64,000 bases of DNA, taken from assembly GCA_037957365.1 (NCBI GenBank), contig JARHVA010000251.1, positions 1-64,000 on the forward strand, read 5' to 3'. How positions within the stretch are numbered: the first letter of the stretch is position 1; the number at the start of each line of letters is the position of its first letter. This stretch comes from Torreya grandis (Eukaryota; Streptophyta; Pinopsida; Cupressales; Taxaceae). Positions 22,070 to 31,847 of this stretch are shown here, one piece after another. The position numbers and the translations under genes are program-made. The notes below the pieces were generated by a model. That model was not told the DNA's origin. It saw nothing but the letters and a program-made list of their open reading frames with translations, and searched no databases.

Positions 22070-22445
22070 AATCCTGTAGCAACTTATTATACATCACTTC
22101 ATCAAATACAAATCACAAATCCAAGCTTACCTTGCTTTGGATCTTCTTCTTAAGCATTCACTTGCTCTTCTTCTAGATCTTCTAGAACTTTCCAAGCTTC
22201 TCTTCACTAAGCCTTCCTTGGCTTCTTCTCCTCTTAAGCCTTAATGGCTTGATTGCCTTAAACCTACAACTTCTTCACTTGATTGCTTCTCAACATAATA
22301 ATTCATCTCAAATAACAAAGATTACTCATACATTTTCTCCCCAGGGTCTTTTAGTGCTTTATCTTGTTGATCCTCTTACCAAATCCTGTAACAACTCATT
22401 AGAAATCACAACCAACAATAAGTTACCAATTCCCAAGAGCTTCAA
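22070..22445 (-). other. N1 leader between primer site and long frame
   Basis: Contains repeated short units. TTACAGGATT..GGTAAG-like and CTACAGGATTGAGATAAG-like segments at about 22370-22400 and 22055-22080 resemble each other and a third copy inside the reading frame near 21955-21985 (GAGATAAGGGATCAAGAGAC). The repeats suggest local duplication. No long frame is seen here. Confidence 0.55.
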
Positions 22446-22457
22446 GCTCTGATACCA
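22446..22457 (-). promoter_or_regulatory. N1 primer-binding site (initiator Met tRNA)
   Basis: The minus strand reads TGGTATCAGAGC, a perfect 12-base complement of the plant initiator methionine tRNA 3' end, two bases from the LTR end at 22460. Confidence 0.93.
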
Positions 22458-22459
22458 AA

Positions 22460-24442
22460 TGATGAAACTCTAGTCTTGCACTACTCTGATACCAAATTGA
22501 TGTGCTATCATAGTTTGTTACAAATAGGGTAAACTATTTTTCTAGGCTCATATTCTGCCACTGTCCATGCTCCTCCAACCACAAGTTTTTAAATTAACCC
22601 AAGTAAAAGAAGATATGTCACTTAGACATTTGCATTACAAATCACTATCAGTTATTCTGGCATTGACATTTCAGATGTGCAGTATATATAGCATCAAGCA
22701 GACATTTCAAGAGATAACGTTGCAAACAAGTATTGTATGCCTATTTAGACTTGGTCTACCAAATCCATCTCTAGAAAATTTGTCTATTGACTATCACTTA
22801 TGATTAATAACAGGTAGAGCATCAATAATATCTGAGTTTGTTCATATTTTGAAAGGTATGACTTGCCTTACTTTTATAACTGTGAATATTCTACAAATTA
22901 CAAAGCTTTATGCCTTCTGCCTGTTACACCCAATCTTACGAAACCACATATCACCATTGAAGCAATAGAAATGTTCTAACAATATATGAATTAAACTAGC
23001 TAAAAGACAACAGAAGGCGCTTGGCCTAGATATTAGAAAAATCAACTAATAGTAATGGTTGCCTTGGTCTGATGTAGAGACATCACATTTTCAAACAAGA
23101 TTCAGAAAAGAATGAGAAGATACAATCTATACATAAGTAATTGAACTCACATCTTTTTAGTTTTCCAAGTCCATGTCGCTTTGTAGCCTTGGTCCAACAC
23201 TGCTCAAAATTTGTCATAACGTCATACACTTTAGGCCCATCTATTTTGCAGTGCAAATCATGCCATGGCTCTCTTGGTCCACCATATCAATGCCTGTCGT
23301 AAAAGTTGGGTTACGCTATGTCAAAATTTCACACAAAATATGTCGAAATACAACAAATTTATCGTCGAGGAACTATTATTTTCCCCAACTCAGTGCCCAA
23401 TCGATCCAAGACACTCAGATTCCCATCTATGAACACGACCAAATCTTTTAATTTCATCAGATATTCCAAATAGCCGAACAAACACCCCAGATAACAGCAG
23501 AAGATTTAAAGTAAATTACGTCAAATTAGACCAATTTTATCCCCAAAATGATAGAAATTCATGGAATTTGTAGTGAAATGCCACAAATTTCTGTTGCGTG
23601 ACCAACCGATGTCTCTGAAACTAGAATCGAGGATGGATTGTAGATAATAATATATTTGTTTTCTTATGGAAACTTCATGCTATTATTCCTTCTAACACAC
23701 TACATCATGAAGAAATAAAGAATATCCTTGCCAATGTAAGAATAATATCCAATTTATATCATGATCTAAACAAGGTGACCATAAGCAGAATTGACAAACC
23801 AAATATCGATGTTCTCAAATCAACCTTTCTCAAAATCCCATCTATTTATGAACAGGAATAACAACCTCTGGGAAAGCAACCATACCTATTCAAATAAACC
23901 CTCTGCACTTTTAATAGGCTAAAATATCTAGCATAACTAGAAGGAAAATACTCTGCAGCCTGGCTGAATGGCTTCTTGACTCCTCTCTTCTTCTAGAGGA
24001 GATCTTTCTTCGCTTCTTCTACTTCTACGTTCCTCTCTCAGGTCCTTCCTCTTCATACATTTCTCTCTTTTCTTCTTATAGCAACTTTTCTTGGATGAGA
24101 GGTCCTTACCTTTCTGTCCTTCCTCTCTCTTCTATGCCACCTTCCTCTCATCCTCCTCTATATTTAATTTTCTTGTTTTTGCTCTTGTTAAGATTCTTCC
24201 TTTCTAACTTCTATGCCCAATTTTGGGCTGAAGGTAAAACAGAAATAGTTTGCAATTTTTAACAATTTACTAAGGTTGAAACCATTTCAACCACTTCCCC
24301 CTTATTTCCTCAATAGCCCAGCAATTACCTTTTTACTTTTACTTTTTACATTTATTCCTCCTTAACAACATTTAGGAGGGAAAAGACAATAATATGAATT
24401 CAAACTAAGACATGACTTGCCATTGTAGATGCTCCTGCATCA
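22460..24442 (-). repeat. N1 5' LTR
   Basis: Direct copy of 17621-19600. TATATATA at about 22682-22689, on the minus strand in the context GCTATATATACTGC, is a possible promoter box. The plus-strand left end TGATGAAACTC adjoins the primer site. Confidence 0.94.
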
Positions 24443-24826
24443 ATTTCTTACTTAAATATTAGTAGTGAAGTTATAGAAGTAATATTTAAGGGAGATAGCT
24501 TAATTGAAACCATCAATGTAGAGAATATTATAATCATGAAGACTATCTTAAAGGTAATTGATAGTGGGCACAAGAGTTGTTGCAAGTTGATTGGCTATGA
24601 TTTATCCTTTGATAAAATTTTGAGTAACAATCTGAAGATAAAATTAAGTAAGGAGGACCATACATTTTCCAATTATATCTCCAAGAATAAAATATTTGGA
24701 GAAGAAGTGATGAAGGGGATCAGAATGAATGATAAAATAAGTGGTCTAAAAAAGCATGTAATGTCAAAGATTTTCAGCTAAAAAATAGATAACAAGGCAA
24801 ACATGTTCAAATTTTGTGTAAAATTT
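24443..24826 (-). pseudogene. pol: G2 RNase H, C-terminal part
   Basis: The minus strand from 24821 gives YTKFEHVCLVIYFLAENL, HYMLF, IIHSDPLHHFFSKYF, GKCMVLLT and IKG-stop-IIANQLAT. These match the second half of gypsy RNase H (usually QKLRHYML, DPLRYLLSK, GRxAKW, IKGQAIADxLA). It joins in frame to 34787 once C2 is ignored and to 17615 once N1 is ignored. The plus-strand open frame at 24536-24781 is a shadow of this. Confidence 0.88.
24822..24826. repeat. Target-site duplication of C2, left copy (AATTT)
   Basis: Partner CATTT at 34787-34791 (one mismatch). The G2 frame continues exactly when C2 and one copy are ignored. Confidence 0.83.
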
Positions 24827-27757
24827 TGTTGGAGATTTGTCAATGATTTCATGGATGTGTCCAAGTGAGTGGATGAAGTGTCTTGATAGTCTACGTGTCA
24901 ATGACAAAGTGTGTAGTATGTTTGTCATAGTATGATTGAAGTAAGCTTGGTTGATCTTCAGTTTTGGAATGATTAGGGATAGGTTTAAAGTATTGAGCAT
25001 GTGTGAGGTACACTATAAGATGTCAAAGATGATTGGATATATTTTAGAACTTCGTGTTATTCATTTGATTCTTCATTATGTTCATCTTGGCATAGTTGGT
25101 TTTATGATAGAAAATCTAAGCAGGTAGTTTACTGACATCACCATTACCACATATCGATGGGTACAGGGGAGTTGGTCATATTTGTGCGATCACATTAGTC
25201 CCAAGTTACTATAATTCAAATTTCAAGTCATGAATTTGATCATAGATAAATATATGTAGGTGAAAATTTGGCCTCTCAAATAGTTCACTAAGTTTCTATA
25301 CTTAGCCAGACTGTCACTGCATGTCATACAGACATATATGATCCAACAAGTTTTTGAATTCATCACAGTTACTTATAAATTAAATAGAGGGAAAAAAATT
25401 TCATGGTGATGTTTTATATAACACAAAAAATTTACCCTAAATATTTAGAGTCTTGAAGTGATTTCTAGCTCAAGTTACAAAGCTTCAAAATTTCTCTATC
25501 AAACTATAATGGGCTAGAGACCATCAAGTTTAATCAAATTTAAGTCTAAGGTCATCTAGTAAATAGATATAATAGTGTGTTTTAAATCTCATATTATGAT
25601 CTAATGGTTAATTTAAAGTTAAAATATTAAATAATGAACGTGCTAGTGATATGTGTCACATTCATGGAGCTTGGATAGAAAATCAACAGTTTGTAAGAGC
25701 TCATACTATTAGAAGATCAATGGTATGAGTTGAGTCAATAGGTAAATGTGCATAAAATACATGTCAAGTTTCTAAGTGGCATAATCATAGGAGTTATAAT
25801 CAAGATATAATGGTGATTTATTCAAGATAAATACCTGGTTAATCCAAAGAGATTGATGGTGCATATTTGGTCAATATTACAAGGGTGCATGAGATGAGCT
25901 CAACATGTTAAAAGTTTGACATTTATATAATAAAAAATTGTGATTTAAATTTTGATGTACTTTTGAAGAAGATAAATTATTTTATTTGAGAAATTTGAGT
26001 GAAGAGCATGAGATGTGTTCTAAGTGACTAAGGTTTAATTGTGATCATTTGGATTTAAATATTTGAATTTAATGAAGGAAAGACCAATGCTTAATTTTTT
26101 AACCATAACTTTTGATCTATGAAAATTTTGATGTTGCATTAAAAACTAAATTTTTGTAATAATTCAAGGCACATATGGAAATATTCATTTTAAGGTCTAA
26201 AGTTTTACATAGTCAAAGTTATTAATATCCAAAGTTGATTATGTTTTCTCATGGTCTACACGTAACCCAAGAAGGGTAATAGAGTTGTTCTTGATGGTAT
26301 TTTGATGTTTTAAGATGAGATAACTATTAGACAGTGTTTTAGAAGACATGAGGGCCATATTTGTGGATTATTAAGGTTTGATCAATCATATTTAGTATGA
26401 TCAAAGGCTTAGAAGGTGACTATGTGTTTGTTCATAATGGTTGTGTGCATAAAATGTTGTTTGAGTGAATTAAGCTTTAGTGGAAGGGTGTTGTGATGGT
26501 TTTTATCACTTAAATAAGACCTATAGATTATGTTTCATGGTTCCATGTATTTTAAAGTGTTCATTTGTTCCTAATTTTCTTGGATAAGTGTCAAAGAGGT
26601 GAATGTGTCTTAATAGGACCTAAAAGGTAACTTAGGCCTATTTTAAAGAGGGTTGTGCTTAAAGGTGACCCATGTTATATCACTTAAGGGTGAAGGCATG
26701 TATTATGGTTGACAAGGAAGGTTGTGATCATAATAATAATTAAGACTCTATAAAAATTGAAATAAAATGTGATGTTTTCTAGGCTTGTAGAATAAAAGAG
26801 TGAGACTTGAGAGAACTATGTGTGAGAGTTGTGGAGCAAAGGAAAGGGTATGTTCCCAGTTGATGGGTTGTAGAGAAGAGTAGGTTAATGACTATGTGTA
26901 TGATTTGTAGGCCAAATTTATGATGTCAAGGATAGTGATCTTATAGATTTTAATATTGAGGATGAGTGAATAGGTCTAGATTGATCCAAAAGGATGTTTT
27001 GGATGCCTTGAGTGTGAGAGAAGGATATATGATGTCTGTATAATATTGGTGGTTAATTTTAGATGCATATGATTGATTCAAATTTGTGTATTACCATTTA
27101 TTCATATTTTTTAGGTTATGATAGAGTCATTATCGAGAAGTGTAGAGTGATCTAAAAGGTGGTTTTGGATGTTTGTGGATATGAGAATAAGTTGAAGAGA
27201 GATAATATACATTGTATCTCCATCAGATTAACAAGAAATTAGTGATACAAATATGTTCTTTTCATAGGTTCTAGGAGGGTGCTCAACATCTAGGTGAGAA
27301 GGACTTGACCAATAGGTGGTCAAAAGGATATGATCATTTTAGGGGTAGGTGATCTTTATGAAATAGGTGTTTCACTAAATTTGGTCAAAATCACTTCAAT
27401 AATACGTGGTCATAAGAACTTGATCATCCTAAGGTTATGTGCTCCTTGTGAAATAAGTGTTTCACTAAAATCTAGTTATAAGGACTTGACCAGTCTCATG
27501 TTTGTGATCATATTATAGGATAAGTAGTACATGTGTTTGTAGGCTTGAGAGTGGGTTTTAATTCCCCAAGAGGGTTTACACAAATATTATGTTGTGTGTG
27601 TGATCTTTCATTAAATATTATTCTTTACTATAAGCATCTTGAATGATTTATGAATGGTTATATTGAATGCTTAAGTGTATGAAGGGTTTGGAAATTGAAT
27701 TGGATTATTTGCCACCACTAATTAACCCCTCCCTATAAGTGGTTTGTACCTATGAAA
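24827..27757 (+). repeat. C2 5' LTR (2931 bp)
   Basis: Begins TGTTGGAGATTTG and ends ACCTATGAAA. TATAAAA box at 26749-26755. It contains a 90-bp tandem duplication at about 27300-27500 (GTGTTTCACTAAA at 27367 and 27457) with inverted TTGACCA/TGGTCAA pairs. Confidence 0.9.
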
Positions 27758-27758
27758 A

Positions 27759-27775
27759 TTGGTATTAGATTAGGT
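27759..27775 (+). promoter_or_regulatory. C2 primer-binding site relic
   Basis: TTGGTATTAGATTAGG resembles TTGGTATCAGAGC for initiator Met tRNA with transition changes, immediately after the LTR end. Confidence 0.7.
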
Positions 27776-28332
27776 CCTTTGATAAAAGATTGATAGCTTG
27801 AAGGATATCCAAGATACAATATGGGTAGACATAAAATGCAAGGATGTTTTTCTAATAAGCAAGCAATAATGTTCAATGGATCCAATTATGTATTTTAGAG
27901 TGCAATGATGAGGACCTACATCATGTTCCTAGGGTTTGATACTGGGCAATCTATTATGGATGGCTATTCTACACCTAATATTCCTCCATCTAATTTTATA
28001 GATAAAAATTTATTTGAGAAAAATTGCAAGGTAATGAATTCTATCACTTGTGGTCTTTTAGAGACTAAATGTACCAAGGTAATCCATTGCATATCTACCA
28101 AGGAAATGTCGGATAAATTAAATACTATTTATGAATGAGATTCAAAGGTTAAGTTAAAAAATTTATAGACTCATCAAAGAAAATTTGAGAGTATTAAGAT
28201 GAAGGAAGAAGATTTTGTGGCATCCTTTCTATAGAGAGTTGATGAGATTGTGAACATCATCAGAGGTCTTGGAGAGAAGCTTCAAGAAGCCACTAGCTTC
28301 AAGAAGCCACTATAGTTAAAAATTTATTAAGG

Positions 28333-28370
<38 letters not shown>
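28333..28370. repeat. (TC)n microsatellite inside C2 gag
   Basis: 38 bases of TC repeats with one TTT interruption, sitting where Gag should read a Leu-Arg-Ser-Leu stretch. The expansion arose within the coding sequence. Confidence 0.95.
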
Positions 28371-30280
28371 AAGTTTAATTCTAAAGTATCTACTAAAGAA
28401 TAATTTCATTATTTTACTCAGTTGAAGATGGATTAATTTCATAGCATTCTTATTACCTATGAGATGAGAGTTGATGATGATAAACCACCAAATAAGGAAG
28501 TAGCATTCAAGATATAAATAAAGCCAAATAAGAAGTTCCAAGATAAGAAACTAAAGGAAGATGACATATCTAATATTGATGAAGATGAACTAATTGCTTT
28601 GTTTATAAGTAAATTGAAATTAGGCTTAGGCAAGTATAAGGTAAACTACCCTTCAAATGCTTCAATTGTGGACAGGTAAGACATTTTACTAACAAGTGCC
28701 CTCATAAGCATAATAAGAGTTATTATGAATAACATGGTGAAGATCAAGATGAGGAAACAAATACATACAAGTATGATAAAATGAAGAAATGATTCAAAAA
28801 GTATGACAACAACAAGAAGTCCTTTAAGAACAAGAAGGGTCTCTACACCTATAAAGATTTTAGCTCGTCAGAAGAGAGTGAAGATAGTGTTTCAGAGTTT
28901 GATAATGAAGATGATGGTCTATTGAAGATAAATCCATTTTCATGGATAAGGAAGGAAGTTGCTCATATCAAAAGGAGTCTACTTGGAGTGATTTAGATGA
29001 TGATAAAGATGAGGTGGCCTGTGAGACTAAATTGATTAATGATCTTGAAGAAATAAAGATTGAGAATAAGATTAACAAGAAGATGAAGTCTCAAATGAAA
29101 GACTATGAAGAAAAATTTAGTGTGTTTGAGGCAAGAATTAATGAATACACCAAGTAGTATGAAGATATAGTCAAGCATCTATGTTGTTAATTGGAAATCC
29201 TATCTACAAGACTAAAAGCTAAAGAAGATGAATGTTCAAGGTATATAACTAAAAAATAGTCATTAAAAGATAAGTTAAAGAAGACATATAGTAATATGAA
29301 GTCATTTGTGAGATTTGAAAAGAGATCATGTGCTCTAGACAATATTATGAGTGGTCAAAAGTATGAAAGTGATAGAAATGGTCTTAGATACAAAGAAGAA
29401 CAAAAAAATGCAACTCAAAACAAGATGAAGACTAATGTAAATCAAACCTTGAAGGTCAATAATAAATCTAGGAATGAAGATGCTAGAAGAATGAAGACAA
29501 ATCAAATTAGAAAACCAAATTCTATAAGGTATACAAGTTTCAATGGTTATTGTTACACATGTAATTAGTTTAGGCATATATTTAGAGAATACAAGATACT
29601 TATTAGAAATGAGTTTGCATGGAATTATGATGGGGGTCATTAGTCAAAAGGTGATTCTTCTCTAAAAGGAGTATTTTGTTTCAATTGTCAAAAGAATGGA
29701 CATATTGTAAGATTTTTTCTAATAATTTAAGGAAGGATAAGATTCTTACAAGAGGTATATTGTGCTTCAACTGTCAACATAGAGGTCACCTTTATAGATT
29801 ATGCAGGCAAAGGCCTACAAGATAAAATAGGTTTAATTAGGCTGCTAAAGTGAAAGAAATAAGGAAAATTAACTCATAGAAACCAAAGGGGGTAAGTGTG
29901 AGTCATGTTGAGTCTTCAGGTCCAAGTAATCTATTTTTTATGGTGGAGAATGCAACAAAAGTTTAAAAGTGCCAAGATCCCTCATTGTCTACTCATATTT
30001 TTAATGAAGAGACCAAGCTCAAGGAGAAGACCAAGGTGTTGGCTTAGACTAGTTCTGAGGTTTGTATGGATTCAAGTGAAAATCTTATTGTTGTTGAGCA
30101 AGTTTCATGAAAAGAACATTAGTTGTTAATATCTAGTGACGAGGTTCTAAACTACAAGGAAGATTCTTCATTTGAAAAGGTATGCCATGAATCCATGTTA
30201 TCCCCATGTGTTATCAATAGAGTGTTAGAAGAGAAGGAGAATATTATAGTGGATGATTAAGTTTTTTTATCTTAAGCCTA

Positions 30281-30304
30281 AGAAGAAGAAGAAGAAGAAG
30301 AAGA
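30281..30304. repeat. (GAA)n trinucleotide run
   Basis: Eight AGA/GAA units, encoding a run of Glu in the decayed gag frame. Confidence 0.9.
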
Positions 30305-30480
30305 GATATTATTATTAGATGACAAAGGAAGAGAAGTTATATTAGGAGTTATGGGAAACTCCTAGTTTCACATTATTCTAAGGAACCATGTGAAGTAGGA
30401 GGTCTTTGTCTATGCTTCTTAAGAGACTCCTTTTAGTGGAGAAGCAAGTGTTATTGTAGTATTATTTAGAAGTTCCTAAA

Positions 30481-31836
30481 AAATAAGAGATGAGTGTTTC
30501 TAGTTGGAGTTGGTGTGTCAAGATGGGAGAAGTGATTTGATGAAGTCATCGTGATGTCATAAGGTGATTTAGTTATGTATGCAGTGTTTGTAGTATCAAA
30601 ATGGATATTTTTAGGTGGCATAATGAGATTGATGTAGTGTAAAGAATATTTTAATGCTCAAAAAGCTTTTTTCACTTATTTGCTATGTGTTATAGGTGGT
30701 GTTGTGTCTTGATTATCCTTTTTATACCTTTTGGAGGCTTTTGTGTGCTCTCAAGTTTATCTTTCTTGTTGCATATTAAAGCCATGGTATAGGAAGTAAA
30801 GGTTTCCAAAGGTGTGAAGGCTCAAATATTGGTCTATAAATGTTTGATGGTTATTTTTAGGTGTGAAATAAGTTTTAGAGATGGGCATTGATCAGAAGGA
30901 GGTTTGTTGACCTTGTTTATTTTAAGGTTCTAGAGCTTTAGGATATGCTAGAAAAATGGTTTAACTTAGAGTTGAGGTATAAGGATTATTAATATATTTA
31001 ATGGTACAAATGGGTTGTAAAATAAAGCTCCATAGAGATTTAAAGTTTTGTGGTTTTCAAATTATTCATGATTTTGTCAAGATGGAGGCCTCATTGATTA
31101 GTAGGTTTATGGAGGAAGTATGTTATATAGGAGGAGCTTGGTGATGAACATTACTATGTTTAAGGGTAAATATGAGAGTGCTTTAAATATGAATTTTTAT
31201 GTCTTGAAAGTATGTATACTAAAAATTTTGGGCTCTGCATGTTCCAAGTAGGGCTGCAAGGAGTTTAGATAGACCTATTGTGAAGATTTGATGTTTTTGC
31301 TTAGTTTTTCCAAAAGAGTAAGGAATGAGTATTTTAATGTGATTTTTTAGGTTGGTTTATATCATGTTTCCTATTTCATGGCATGAAGTTATATTGGTGT
31401 TCCTTGAGGTGGCTTGAGAGAGAAGGCTAGTAAGCCTATTCGGTGATTCTTTATGGTGTATGGAGATATGAAGATGGTCAATAGGTACAATGGTTCAGAG
31501 ATATTAGGGGGAGTGCCTATCAAATGTTTGTTGGTGATTTCCATAATATTTTAGTGCTTTTGTGTGTTCTTTCTTCATTGGTTGCAATGCTTGGTTGAAG
31601 AGAGTGTTGGCATGTAGCAAGAGAAAGTTTACAAGATAAATAAGAGGTAGGATCAAGGCAAGGGGGAGTTTATATCATATTTATAAGGTGGTCCTCTCCT
31701 ATTAGTTGTATTTTCATGTCCTTAAGATAAATTTTTCCCACTTTGTCATTATGTTAAATGGGGATAAGGTTCCTATTTTGAGAGTGCTTCAAGAGATAAG
31801 AAGGTGAGCTATATGATGGGTGTTGACATCAATGAT
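30481..31836 (+). other. C2 non-coding interior
   Basis: About 1.35 kb where an autonomous copia element would carry pol. I see stops in all frames and no protease, integrase or RT motif on either strand. Compared with a full SIRE-type element, some 4 kb of pol is absent. Confidence 0.65.
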
Positions 31837-31846
31837 AAGGGGAAGA
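31837..31846 (+). promoter_or_regulatory. C2 polypurine tract (AAGGGGAAGA)
   Basis: Ten purines directly before the 3' LTR start TGTTAGATAG at 31848. Confidence 0.85.
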
Positions 31847-31847
31847 T

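Larger units (their letters stand above)
17621..24442 (-). mobile_element. N1: short LTR retrotransposon with a non-canonical coding interior
   Basis: LTRs at 17621-19600 (1980 bp) and 22460-24442 (1983 bp) flank a 2.86-kb interior. A perfect primer-binding site and a polypurine tract fix the orientation as minus. LTRs have TGATG...CATCA ends. In two sampled 60-bp stretches the LTRs differ at 1 and 5 positions, making this the youngest element by eye. The interior lacks any protease, RT, RNase H or integrase that I can recognise. It holds one long charged reading frame. It must have been mobilised by enzymes from another element. Confidence 0.93.
27836..30480 (+). pseudogene. gag: C2 gag (SIRE/Maximus-like) with four zinc-knuckle sites
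   Basis: From ATG 27836 the frame gives AIMFNGSNYVF-stop-SAMMRTYIMFLGFD, VMNSITCGLL, EMSDKLNTIYE and KMKEEDFVASFL, the usual order in SIRE-type Gag. CCHC sites: CFNCGQVRHFTNKC (28658-28699, intact), CYTCN-stop-FRHIFREY (29551, last Cys lost), CFNCQKNGHIVRFF (29677, last Cys lost) and CFNCQHRGHLYRLC (29763-29804, intact). Between sites 1 and 2 lies a charged coiled-coil-like part (28942-29157). A CT microsatellite and several frameshifts break it. A poly-Glu stretch from GAA repeats lies near 30281-30304. Confidence 0.85.

Noticed and set aside
22074..22130. Possible intron in the N1 leader (AAG-GTAAGC donor, CTACAG acceptor)
   Set aside because: The interval is only 57 bases, shorter than usual plant introns, and the sites lie in repeated units, so it is probably chance.
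24536..24781. 81-codon plus-strand frame
   Set aside because: Shadow of the G2 RNase H on the minus strand, which shows clear motifs and in-frame joins.
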